From the NCBI GenBank assembly GCA_965222205.1, contig OZ244932.1, positions 2,046,001 through 2,110,000 of the forward strand: 64,000 nucleotides of DNA. Reading direction: 5' to 3'. This document shows, piece by piece, positions 33,967-42,758 of this stretch (position 1 is its first letter; every line of letters starts with the position of its first letter). This DNA is from RHLJ01 sp965222205 (lineage in GTDB: Bacteria > Bacteroidota > Rhodothermia > Balneolales > Balneolaceae). Position numbers and translations under genes: made by a program. Under the pieces are notes generated by a model. That model had not been told where the DNA came from and did not search any database. It was given only the letters and a program-made list of their open reading frames with translations.

Positions 33967-34130
33967 TTCGAAAACGGTATGTTGTTTATACCCGGCTCTA
34001 ATAAGAATCACAGCATCAATTCTAACAGCTTTCATGGCATCAAAATCTTTCACCCAATCTTCACATCCCAATTTTGAGATGAAATGTCATGAGTTATTTC
34101 GTCTTCAAAAGTGCCTTTAAGGTTTGCTAT
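33946..34130 (-). pseudogene. frameshifted fragment resembling DUF4434 glycosidase-like proteins
   Basis: On the minus strand one frame reads NLKGTFEDEITHDISSQNW and then hits a stop; a second frame continues CEDWVKDFDAMKAVRIDAVI then LIRAGYKQHTVFES before a stop at 33946. Joined by one frameshift, this looks like the N-terminal part of a DUF4434 (TIM-barrel, glycosidase-like) protein (KGTFxDE...NW..EDW.KDF.AMK..GID.VI.IR.GY). No start codon in the first frame, no barrel remainder. Family recognition is from memory and moderately sure; that it is broken is clear if the family is right. It overlaps the FAH remnant at its end. Confidence 0.45.
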
Positions 34131-34271
34131 TTATTTTAATAATATTTTCTAAATGAATGCGATTGATAGTATTACAACTTCGGACTTTTTACATTTTATG
34201 TCCATTTATGAACGTTATACTTCTTGATTTAAAGTATTCATACGGCTATCTATCAGAAAACTTCTTGCACT

Positions 34272-35954
34272 ATGAAAAAACTTATACTAGCTCTTCTTTT
34301 TTTAAGCTTAATTTTAATCACTCCTGCTCTTTCTGCTCAGGAAATTACCTGGACTGAGAAAACAGAAACTGTAGATCTTCCTGATGGAGTGCGATTCTAT
34401 GAAGGCATAAGAGCAAGTCCAGCATTTAAAGGCTGGTATTTTGAAGTTGATATGACAAATACTGACATCGCTTTAGTGCCTTATCTAGCTGAAGATGGTA
34501 CCGAGTCGATATCTAACTTTGCAGCGCACAAAAATGTATATGCGGCGATAAATGGAGGTTATTTTGGTGGTGGGACAAGTTATTCCTCACTCATTCAACC
34601 AGGTCAGGTTTTAGCTCAAAATGTTACAGCTTTAACAAGAAATTCTAAATCTTATCCAATCATACGAAGCATGTTTGGGATAAAAAAAGATCGTAGCATG
34701 GCGGTAGATTGGATTTATCACTTTGGTGGTGGAATTGACAACCTGTATAGATTTAACTCGCCAATGGATTATGGTTTTGATGATGATGATCCTTTACCCG
34801 CTCCTGTAAAAGAGTCAGGAGAACAATATTCGGATGCATACTTAGGAGTAGGTGGCGGCCCTGTGTTAGTTAAGGGAGATACTTCTATGGTTACTTATGA
34901 TGAAGAAATTTTTTGGGGTTCCGGAGTTGGACTTAGTAACTCTGATCCAAGAACTGCAGTGGGATATACCTCTGAAGGTAAAGCTATTTTAATGGTTGTG
35001 GATGGAAGACAGGGATCAGTATCATTAGGTGTAAGCCTGACTGAATTAGCTGATATTATGATCGGTCTTGGTGCAACTGAAGCCATAAATCTTGATGGTG
35101 GTGGCTCAAGCCAAATGGTTATAGGAGATTCTTTAGTTAACCGTCCAAGTGGAAGTACATTACAACGCCGTGTTGCTACTTTTTTAGCCATAGTTCCTTC
35201 CGACTCTATTCCCTCAATTCCGGCAGTAGGTTATGAGCAGATACTCGATACAGGAGACGAATCAAGTGTAGATGTGAGTGAAGGTTGGATAGTATCAGCG
35301 AATGCAGGCTTTTATGGTGATACACCTTCTCTTATTACGTTAGGTGGCGATGGTTCTAAAAAAGTCGCTTTTAACCCAGATTTACCTGAATCAAATTTGT
35401 ATGAGTTATATGGTTGGTGGGTATCTTCATCAAACAGAAGTAAAAAAGCGGCATATATTGTTTTTCATGAGGAAGGCACTGATACCATTTATGCTGATCA
35501 AAGTACTGACAATTCTCAGTGGGTTAAATTGGGTGAATTCCGATTTTCCGGAACCAACTCGGATTCGGTTGTTATTTCAAATACCGGCGGAGATGTTAAT
35601 AATTATGTGGTAGCAGACGCAATCAGGTTTGTAGGTATTGAGGAGCAGATAACAAGCACAGAAAATACTGATGAGATATCTCAATTTGTTTTAAACCCTG
35701 CCTATCCCAACCCTTTTAACCCAACTACGAACATTACTTATCAGGTTCCGTCCAGTGGTAATGTAAAAGTTGAGGTATTCAATATAAATGGTCAACTTAT
35801 ACAAACTTTGTTTGATGGTAAACAAAGCCAGGGAAGTTATCAGTTTACCTGGAATGCAGAAAACATGTCCAGTGGTATTTATTTTGTTAAAATTGATTTC
35901 CAAACCCTTTCTAATACTTTTAGTCAAACTCAAAAAGTGACGTTAATTAAATAA
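34272..35954 (+). CDS. secreted phosphodiester glycosidase (NAGPA family) with golvesin-like and type IX sorting domains
   Basis: 560 residues; signal peptide about 1-22 (PALSAQ). The phosphodiester glycosidase domain (about 75-310) includes YAAINGGYFGGG, DPRTAVGYTSEGKAILMVVD and TEAINLDGGGSSQM, as in NAGPA, the enzyme that removes GlcNAc from GlcNAc-1-phosphate diesters. A golvesin/CBM-like domain follows (about 325-460, NAGFYGDTPSLIT, YVVADAIRFVG), then a C-terminal sorting domain from about 475 (LNPAYPNPFNPTTNITYQVP to TQKVTLIK). Exported to the cell surface by inference. First gene of the wall-salvage island; 22 nt before the AmpG-like gene. Confidence 0.88.
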   Translation: MKKLILALLFLSLILITPALSAQEITWTEKTETVDLPDGVRFYEGIRASPAFKGWYFEVDMTNTDIALVPYLAEDGTESISNFAAHKNVYAAINGGYFGGGTSYSSLIQPGQVLAQNVTALTRNSKSYPIIRSMFGIKKDRSMAVDWIYHFGGGIDNLYRFNSPMDYGFDDDDPLPAPVKESGEQYSDAYLGVGGGPVLVKGDTSMVTYDEEIFWGSGVGLSNSDPRTAVGYTSEGKAILMVVDGRQGSVSLGVSLTELADIMIGLGATEAINLDGGGSSQMVIGDSLVNRPSGSTLQRRVATFLAIVPSDSIPSIPAVGYEQILDTGDESSVDVSEGWIVSANAGFYGDTPSLITLGGDGSKKVAFNPDLPESNLYELYGWWVSSSNRSKKAAYIVFHEEGTDTIYADQSTDNSQWVKLGEFRFSGTNSDSVVISNTGGDVNNYVVADAIRFVGIEEQITSTENTDEISQFVLNPAYPNPFNPTTNITYQVPSSGNVKVEVFNINGQLIQTLFDGKQSQGSYQFTWNAENMSSGIYFVKIDFQTLSNTFSQTQKVTLIK

Positions 35955-35976
35955 TATATACTTAGGGTTCCAGCCT

Positions 35977-37278
35977 ATGACGTTCTTATCCGAATTCAAA
36001 AAAAATCCTTGGTCTTGGATTCCAACTCTGTACTATACTCAGGGGATTCCTTATGTACTTATCGTAACAGTATCTGTTATAATGTACAAAGACCTTGGTA
36101 TTTCAAATTCTGAGATCGCTTTTTACACCAGTCTTCTTTCCTTGCCTTGGGCTTTTAAGCCGGCATGGAGTCCCTTTATAGATATCTATAAAACTAAAAG
36201 ATGGTGGACCTACTTGATGCAAGGCTTTATTGCAGTTTCCTTTGCAGGTGCGGCCATTACCTTGGGTACTCCCTACTTTTTTGAAGCTTCCCTATTTTTC
36301 CTGTTTATTGCGTCGTTCTGCTCTTCTACCCATGATATTGCCGCAGATGGGTTTTATATGCTGGCTTTAAGTGATGACAAACAATCATTTTTTGTAGGAA
36401 TTAGATCCACTTTTTTCCGACTCGCGATGATTAGTGGTGAAGGTCTTTTTGTAGTACTTGCAGGTATCATTGCGACCCAGACAGGGAGCTCAACATTCTC
36501 ATGGATATCAATATTAGGAATTGTAGCAATCCTGATGTTTCTGATGTCTTTTTATCATAAAGTGATGTTACCTCAGCCAGCAGGTGACTTCCCTGTAAAA
36601 AATGAAGGTGAATCACCATTCCAAGCTGTTTGGAAAACATTCATAGATTTTTTCAAAAAAGACCAGATTATATTAGCAATACTATTTGTTTTACTCTACC
36701 GACTTGGTGAAGGACAGCTTGTTAAACTAGCTGCTCCTTTTCTTTTGGATGCAAGAGAAGCAGGTGGATTAGGACTCACAGTCACAGACGTAGGACTTAT
36801 CAATGGAACCTTCGGGCTTATCGCTTTAACAATAGGAGGTATTCTTGGAGGAATTGTGATATCAAAACATGGTTTGAAAGTATGGTTATGGCCAATGATT
36901 GTTATTATGAATCTACCAAACGCTGCATATTGGTATTTGGCTAATACACAACCTGAATCTTATCTTGTGATTAGCTCTCTTGTAGCAATTGAAAAATTTG
37001 GATATGGTTTTGGATTTGCTGCGTTTCTCATGTATCTAATCTACATTGCCCGAGGCTCATATAAGACCGCTCACTATGCCTTTGGAACCGCATTAATGGC
37101 GTTAGGTATGTCACTATCAGGAGCAGTTAGCGGCTTTATTCAGGAATCCGTTGGCTATGAACAGTTTTTCATTTGGGTTCTAATTTCTTCTATTCCCATT
37201 TTTATAATAACACCATTTGTGAAAATTGAAGCTGATTTTGGAAAAAAGAAACCTGAAGAAAAGGAAGGTTCTGAATAG
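35977..37278 (+). CDS. AmpG-like MFS permease (muropeptide/amino-sugar uptake)
   Basis: 433 residues, about 12 membrane segments. Starts with the PAT/AmpG-like WSWIPTLYYTQGIPYVLIVT, followed by LSLPWAFKPAWSPFID and SSTHDIAADGFYMLAL, which closely follow AmpG. AmpG brings GlcNAc-anhydroMurNAc muropeptides from the periplasm into the cytoplasm. Here it lies among amidases, NamZ, NagZ and an amino-sugar kinase, which supports cell-wall fragment uptake; free sugars instead of muropeptides are possible. Start is 22 nt after the phosphodiester glycosidase. Confidence 0.87.
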   Translation: MTFLSEFKKNPWSWIPTLYYTQGIPYVLIVTVSVIMYKDLGISNSEIAFYTSLLSLPWAFKPAWSPFIDIYKTKRWWTYLMQGFIAVSFAGAAITLGTPYFFEASLFFLFIASFCSSTHDIAADGFYMLALSDDKQSFFVGIRSTFFRLAMISGEGLFVVLAGIIATQTGSSTFSWISILGIVAILMFLMSFYHKVMLPQPAGDFPVKNEGESPFQAVWKTFIDFFKKDQIILAILFVLLYRLGEGQLVKLAAPFLLDAREAGGLGLTVTDVGLINGTFGLIALTIGGILGGIVISKHGLKVWLWPMIVIMNLPNAAYWYLANTQPESYLVISSLVAIEKFGYGFGFAAFLMYLIYIARGSYKTAHYAFGTALMALGMSLSGAVSGFIQESVGYEQFFIWVLISSIPIFIITPFVKIEADFGKKKPEEKEGSE

Positions 37279-37305
37279 TTCCATTTGACGTATATCAAAT
37301 AGAAC
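37278..37305 (+). terminator. hairpin directly after the AmpG-like gene
   Basis: GTTCCATTTGA / TCAAATAGAAC, 10 of 11 pairs with a 6-nt loop, beginning on the last base of the stop codon. No immediate T-run (A-rich sequence then ATTCGTTTTT), so it may be a weak terminator or an mRNA-stabilising stem. Confidence 0.5.
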
Positions 37306-37388
37306 AAAATATTCGTTTTTACTTTGTTACCCTTAGTTGATGTTTTTTACTTTACAGACTATACCAAATGACTCTCAAATAATAGATT

Positions 37389-38348
37389 ATGTATTCTAAG
37401 ATTTTTCCGCTTTTATTTTTCTTTATTTACCTGACACTACTCCCCCTACTTGTAAGCGCTCAACCAGTGCCGGTTGGAGAACCCGAAATTCTGCTACAAG
37501 AAAATGGGATTAATTTTCAGGCGCCAGTTTGGTCTCCTGATGGTAACACCATTGCTGTTACTGCTGATAGATATATTGGTATCTGGCTTGCAGATGCTAA
37601 TGGTTCTAATTTACGTCAACTTACTGATGCAGATGCTGGTTTCGGATTAAGTTGGTCCAATGATTCACAAGCGATTTTAACCCGTTTAAATACTACAGAA
37701 AATCGTCGCCGTAATCATGCGATTACTATTTTTTATGCGAATGGTACTGCTCCAAATCAAATCTCAGATTCTCGACCAAAAATGGACGCTCTGCCAAAAT
37801 GGGCACAGTTTGGGGAACAAGTTGTATTAATTGAAAATGATAAAGTTGAAGCTTTTGATTCAGGAATGGAGGTGCAACAGCGATTTAAAAATAGACCAAG
37901 TCAGGCTTTTTATGTTTTAAAAAGTAATACGATTGCAAAAGGTATGATCCCAACAAACTCTACTGAAAATATCTCCCCATTTGAGGATGCACAATACTTA
38001 AACCTTGAGGTCTCACCTGATGGGCAAAAACTAGCATTCGAAGTATATGGAGGTAATCTTTATGTAATGAATGTGGATGGATCTAACCTTGTAGACCTTG
38101 GTAAAGCTAATCGTCCTTCGTGGTCACCCGACAGTCGTTATCTTGTTGCCTCAATAAGTGAAGACAATGGTTATAATATTACAAAAGGAGACATTTTTGC
38201 TTTTAGCATTGACGGCAACGTCAAAATTAACCTTACTGAAAACACAGATTTAATTGCCCAAAATCCAGATTGGTCACCAGAAGGTTCAAAAATTGCATTT
38301 GATGTACCTGAAGAGGGCGCCATTTATGTACTCACTATTCAGCAGTAA
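37389..38348 (+). CDS. secreted TolB/PD40-type beta-propeller protein
   Basis: 319 residues; signal peptide about 1-25 (LLVSAQ). WD40-like PD40 repeats: FQAPVWSPDGNTIAVTAD, GFGLSWSNDSQAILTR, NLEVSPDGQKLAFEVYG, RPSWSPDSRYLVASIS, QNPDWSPEGSKIAFDVP. Five or six blades are visible, without the TolB N-terminal domain. Probably a periplasmic binding or scaffold protein. It lies 18 nt upstream of the large amidase, so the two are co-transcribed, and a role with wall hydrolysis is inferred from that. Confidence 0.85.
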   Translation: MYSKIFPLLFFFIYLTLLPLLVSAQPVPVGEPEILLQENGINFQAPVWSPDGNTIAVTADRYIGIWLADANGSNLRQLTDADAGFGLSWSNDSQAILTRLNTTENRRRNHAITIFYANGTAPNQISDSRPKMDALPKWAQFGEQVVLIENDKVEAFDSGMEVQQRFKNRPSQAFYVLKSNTIAKGMIPTNSTENISPFEDAQYLNLEVSPDGQKLAFEVYGGNLYVMNVDGSNLVDLGKANRPSWSPDSRYLVASISEDNGYNITKGDIFAFSIDGNVKINLTENTDLIAQNPDWSPEGSKIAFDVPEEGAIYVLTIQQ

Positions 38349-38366
38349 ATTAAGAGAGAATAAATC

Positions 38367-40898
38367 ATGAAATTCAGATCATTAGAATACTCAGTTAAGG
38401 TATTAGCCCTTTATTCCGTGCTAAGTCTTGTACTAGTTAGTTTTTCAGTGTCAGTAAAAGCACAAGAGGTAACTGGGCTGGAAGGAGCTTCCATATTTTT
38501 AGATCCAGGACATAGCGAAACTGAAAATCAAGGTCTTTATGGCTATTCTGAGGCAGAAAAGGTACTTCGTATAGGCTTAGCGCTGCGCGAAATGTTGCTC
38601 ACTCAAACCGATATTGACACTGTATATATAGCCAGAACTACCGATCAACAACAAGTTCCACTGAGCCAAAGAGATGATCTGGCTAATGCTACAGGGGCAG
38701 ATTTTTATTACTCTATCCACAGTAATGCGGGAGCATCATCCACTAATAATACATTGATGTTACATGGTGGCTGGCGCAAAAATGGGCAAACTGTTGAAAA
38801 AACTCCAAGTGGCGGGAAAGTATTTGGAGATTCACTAATTGTAGAACTTACTGCCGCAATGAGAATCCCTACCATTGGAAATTATGCCGATAGAACTTTT
38901 TATCAAGGATTTCCCGAAAATCATGCAAATCAATTCCCATATTTGTTTGTAAATAGAACTACAAATATGGCTTCGGTTCTCAGTGAGGGGGGCTTCCATA
39001 CCAATCCATTTCAACAACAAAGAAATTTAAATGCTGAATACAAAAGATTGGAAGCTCAGGCTGCTTTCTGGACTATAATAGATTATTTCGGGGCAACAGA
39101 CCGACCAGTGGTTGGAATAGCAACTGGTAGAATCACTGATGCTGACGATGGAAGTGCAGTAAATGGAGCCACTATTTCAATAAATGGCAAAGAATATATA
39201 ACCGATACGTTTGCATCTTTATTCAATGAGTACTCCTCAGATCCGGAAGAGCTAAAAAATGGTTTCTACTATTTAGAGAATCTTACTAACGGAAACCAGC
39301 AAGTGATTGTAAGCGCAGAAGGTTTTTATTCAGACACCGCTTCCATCGATATTTTAAATGATGATTTTACCTTTCATGATGCTTCTTTGGTATCAGCCAT
39401 CCCTCCTTACATTACTGGTCTCGAGGTTACTTCACCGTTACTCGTTAACCCAGGTGAAAATCTAGTAATCCAGTTTAGCAGAAAAATGCTGAGAAGTACC
39501 GTTGAAGATGCACTTTCGATTACTCCTTCAGATAGTATTCGATTGGTTTGGGCTTCAGATTCAAGACTTGAAATAATAACAAATGAGCTCGAGTTCTTAA
39601 GTAATTATATTTTAAAAATTGATTCTACCGCTATTGATCAGTCTACGTATATGCATCAACTTGATGGAAATAATGATGGTATTGGAGGTGATTCTTTTCT
39701 TCTGAATATTGAAACTGGTCAAGCAGATATTATTAGCCCTGAGGTCTCTGGTTTATATCCAACGAATACCAAATTAAATGAGCTTTGGCCTATAGTTAGT
39801 GCAACTTTCAGCGAACACTTAGACCGTACTAAGATTGATGAATCTACCATTGAAGTAAGAGACGGAAGCTATACTGTTCCCGGAACAATAGAATATTACA
39901 CTGTTGAAGATAGAAGTGTTTTAAATTTTTTCCCCTCAGAGCGCCTTAAACCTAGTACAAATTATAAGTTAGAGTTTTCAGGTGCTATAAGTGATACATC
40001 CGGAAACAGTCTTGGATCTAGTATCCTTAGAACATTCCCAACCGGGAATCAAGATTTTCTGAACGTAACAATAGTAGATAGTTTTGATGGGGGCTTAAGT
40101 GCTTGGTGGGAACCTTCGCAATCTGGAAGTACTACAGGTATAGTGGCAGAAGAAACCAGCTTAGAGGTTGAAACAGAAATTGTAAACCTTTTAACTGAGA
40201 GCACCCAATCTCTTCGAATTAATTATGGCTGGCGGACATCCGATACTGAGCATATGATAAGGGAATACAGAGGAGGTGTACCAACTCCAAAATTTAGTAA
40301 TACAAAAATTTTACAGTCCTATGTGTTTGGAGACGGTAATGGAAATCAATTTCGATTTGTTGTGCGAGATAGTAATAATGAATTAGAGGCTAGCGAATGG
40401 CATACTGTTAATTGGCTAGGTTGGAAGTTGATTTCGTGGGATATGGCGAACGACGAAGTCGTGCCTTGGGTAAATGGAAACGGCACAGTAAACGGAAATG
40501 CTTACCTCGACAGTTACCAACTTACTTATGTTGATGGACAGCCTTCTACAGGTTTTATTCTATTCGATGATCTTAGAGCGGTTGAGTTGGGTTTACCTAC
40601 TTTTAATGAAGAAAAATTGGTATCTGATATCCCTACTAAAGTTAATCTATCACAAAACTATCCAAACCCTTTCAACCCTTCTACCAACATAAGTTTTGGA
40701 TTACCTCAAAATGGTGAGGTAAGTTTGAAGATTTATGATATGCTTGGCAGAGAAGTAGCCACTCTTTTTGATGGCTTTAAAAAGCAAGGGTATCATACTA
40801 TTGATTTCGATGCATCAGCGCTTGCGAGTGGTATTTATATCTATCGTTTAATTACTGACTCAGGTATCATATCAAAAAAAATGACACTACTTAAGTAA
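38367..40898 (+). CDS. secreted multidomain N-acetylmuramoyl-L-alanine amidase with type IX sorting domain
   Basis: 843 residues; signal peptide about 1-32. Amidase_3 domain (about 35-245) with zinc ligands in FLDPGHSE, YSEAEKVLRIG and YYSIHSNAGA and the catalytic Glu in SVLSEGGFHTNP. A carboxypeptidase-regulatory-like domain follows (about 250-340), two Big_5-like Ig domains (about 345-590, PPYITGLEVTSPLLVNPGEN, SPEVSGLYPTNTKLNELW), a jelly-roll-like region, and a sorting domain from about 770 (LSQNYPNPFNPSTNISFGLP to SKKMTLLK). It cleaves the lactyl-amide bond between MurNAc and the stem peptide; the sorting tail implies action outside the cell, on foreign or shed peptidoglycan. Confidence 0.9.
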   Translation: MKFRSLEYSVKVLALYSVLSLVLVSFSVSVKAQEVTGLEGASIFLDPGHSETENQGLYGYSEAEKVLRIGLALREMLLTQTDIDTVYIARTTDQQQVPLSQRDDLANATGADFYYSIHSNAGASSTNNTLMLHGGWRKNGQTVEKTPSGGKVFGDSLIVELTAAMRIPTIGNYADRTFYQGFPENHANQFPYLFVNRTTNMASVLSEGGFHTNPFQQQRNLNAEYKRLEAQAAFWTIIDYFGATDRPVVGIATGRITDADDGSAVNGATISINGKEYITDTFASLFNEYSSDPEELKNGFYYLENLTNGNQQVIVSAEGFYSDTASIDILNDDFTFHDASLVSAIPPYITGLEVTSPLLVNPGENLVIQFSRKMLRSTVEDALSITPSDSIRLVWASDSRLEIITNELEFLSNYILKIDSTAIDQSTYMHQLDGNNDGIGGDSFLLNIETGQADIISPEVSGLYPTNTKLNELWPIVSATFSEHLDRTKIDESTIEVRDGSYTVPGTIEYYTVEDRSVLNFFPSERLKPSTNYKLEFSGAISDTSGNSLGSSILRTFPTGNQDFLNVTIVDSFDGGLSAWWEPSQSGSTTGIVAEETSLEVETEIVNLLTESTQSLRINYGWRTSDTEHMIREYRGGVPTPKFSNTKILQSYVFGDGNGNQFRFVVRDSNNELEASEWHTVNWLGWKLISWDMANDEVVPWVNGNGTVNGNAYLDSYQLTYVDGQPSTGFILFDDLRAVELGLPTFNEEKLVSDIPTKVNLSQNYPNPFNPSTNISFGLPQNGEVSLKIYDMLGREVATLFDGFKKQGYHTIDFDASALASGIYIYRLITDSGIISKKMTLLK

Positions 40899-40913
40899 AA
40901 TTTATTTCCTAAT

Positions 40914-40936
40914 AAAAAGCGCATAATGCGCTTTTT
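40914..40936. terminator. bidirectional terminator between convergent amidase genes
   Basis: Perfect 10-bp palindrome AAAAAGCGCA / TGCGCTTTTT with loop TAA. It can terminate the plus-strand amidase (ends 40898) and the minus-strand amidase (ends 40935). Confidence 0.9.
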
Positions 40937-42752
40937 ATTTATCTGGCTGATCTGATATCGTCTCCAGAAACCCGTGCTCTAGATAAAACTGCTCCAATCC
41001 ATTTACTATTTCCTCTGCCATTTTAGCTTGAAATTCACTGTCTGTTAATAATATTTCTTCCTCAGGGTTTGACATAAATGCGGTTTCAACTAATACATTT
41101 GGAAACTCAATGGGTTGACTAAGTGTGAAATTAAAATTCCCCACAAGACCATAATCTTCAAAACCCAATCCAATCATTCGGTCATACATTATTTCTGCAA
41201 GTGGCTTAAAAGCCAGATGTTTGTAAAATGAACCTGTTCCTTTAATCCTAAGAGGATCATTCCCATATCCAATCGAGTTAGTATGAATACTAACCAGCAA
41301 ATCGGCCTTACTATCTAAAATAATATCCCAACGCTCAGACATAAACACCGAGCTGTCGTCGGTTCTTGTCATAACCACTGTTGCCCCTGCATCTTCCAAT
41401 TGAGATTTCAGTATTTCAGAAATCTGAAGGGTTACATCCTTTTCCTGATACCCTGCAGCTCCTAATGACCCATTATTTGATCCACCATGACCAGCATCAA
41501 CTGCAATTACTCTTCCAGAAAGAGGATTGCTAATATCCGTTACTAAAGGTGGTCTTCTGATGCTTATATCAAGTATAGATCCCCAACCGTAACTAATCTC
41601 ATATCCCCAATTCTGGGTGTGTTCAAGTTCGATAATTAGTCGAAATCGATCATTCTCAATTTGTTTCCAATCTACATTTTTAATTCCACTTGAAGTAAGA
41701 TGCTTAATCTTCCAGTTAGTATTTGAAGTTGCTCCAAATATATCTACGATGATCTTGTTTGGATTTAACTCCTGGTAAGTTATATAAGGAAGTTTTTCAG
41801 AAAGTGAGACACGTATTAAATCAGAATCCGAATGACCCGAAATTCTGATATTTCCTGTAAGTGATGAAGTCTGCTCAATATTACGATCCAAAAGCCTAAC
41901 AAAACCAATTGGAATCCAGGCATCCAGACTTTCAGATAATCTTACTTTGTAAGAATTCTCCTGCTTCCCCACAATATTTAGATTTACTCCTTTTTCAATA
42001 TAACCGTACTTTGCGCCTCCTAATCGATCCCTGCCTAAACCAACGTTCAAGTATGCTTTATCTGCAACAACTTCACCAACTATTGGAGTTTTTAAGAAAC
42101 TAACTCTCGCAGTTGTTTCTCTTTTGTGGTATCCGAATAAGCCTTTCTTAATTTTAAACGTGATTTTTCTATCTGTAGCAAAATCATTTGGTTTAGCAAT
42201 ATAAGTCCCCCGATAAACTCCCTTTTTACCATCAACAAGCTCCTCAGGTACTTCTTCCATTTTTATATTGTCAGTAACTCCTTTAATACTAAAAAAAGCT
42301 TCTTCTCCTGATTTCCCCTGAAACTGAACGGTCAACACCTCTCCGTTTTCAAGCCATACATCACCTTCTGGTAGTACCATATATTCAGAGATCATTTTGT
42401 CCTGAAAACCAGATTCCTCTTCCTCCGGTCGAATCAGATACATAGTTTTTGATAGAGTTTCCCCATCCATTTCAACCATAAACTCGATCCGTGTTGTATC
42501 ACTCTCATGATCTATCATATCTACAAAAGCACCGCTTGAATAAACCTTAACCTTCTCCCCATTCACATAAGCTTGAGCTTCTGGATGAGTATTAGCAGCT
42601 ATTCTATAGCTTGAAAAAGAATACATAACTGTATCCTCTTCAGGAATTACAATATTCATATACAATGAATCAGCATTGTTGTTAGTTCCCTGTGCTGATA
42701 GAACTGAACTAAATACAAAAAAGCTTAGAACAAGTACCCCGATTATTCTCAT
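40935..42752 (-). CDS. periplasmic N-acetylmuramoyl-L-alanine amidase with SH3 and AMIN-like domains
   Basis: 605 residues, signal peptide about 1-20 (SVLSAQ). N-terminal Ig-like segments, an SH3-like domain (about 225-285, AYLNVGLGRDRLGGAKYGYI), an AMIN-like domain (about 295-400, RVSLSEKLPYITYQ) and C-terminal Amidase_3 (about 410-595) with AVDAGHGGSNNG, YQEKDVTLQIS, LLVSIHTNSIG and the catalytic Glu in VLVETAFMSNPEEE. It has no sorting tail, so it probably acts in the periplasm, unlike the convergent neighbour. NamZ-type gene is 6 nt upstream, in one operon. Confidence 0.9.
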   Translation of the reverse strand: MRIIGVLVLSFFVFSSVLSAQGTNNNADSLYMNIVIPEEDTVMYSFSSYRIAANTHPEAQAYVNGEKVKVYSSGAFVDMIDHESDTTRIEFMVEMDGETLSKTMYLIRPEEEESGFQDKMISEYMVLPEGDVWLENGEVLTVQFQGKSGEEAFFSIKGVTDNIKMEEVPEELVDGKKGVYRGTYIAKPNDFATDRKITFKIKKGLFGYHKRETTARVSFLKTPIVGEVVADKAYLNVGLGRDRLGGAKYGYIEKGVNLNIVGKQENSYKVRLSESLDAWIPIGFVRLLDRNIEQTSSLTGNIRISGHSDSDLIRVSLSEKLPYITYQELNPNKIIVDIFGATSNTNWKIKHLTSSGIKNVDWKQIENDRFRLIIELEHTQNWGYEISYGWGSILDISIRRPPLVTDISNPLSGRVIAVDAGHGGSNNGSLGAAGYQEKDVTLQISEILKSQLEDAGATVVMTRTDDSSVFMSERWDIILDSKADLLVSIHTNSIGYGNDPLRIKGTGSFYKHLAFKPLAEIMYDRMIGLGFEDYGLVGNFNFTLSQPIEFPNVLVETAFMSNPEEEILLTDSEFQAKMAEEIVNGLEQFYLEHGFLETISDQPDK

Positions 42753-42758
42753 GTGAAA

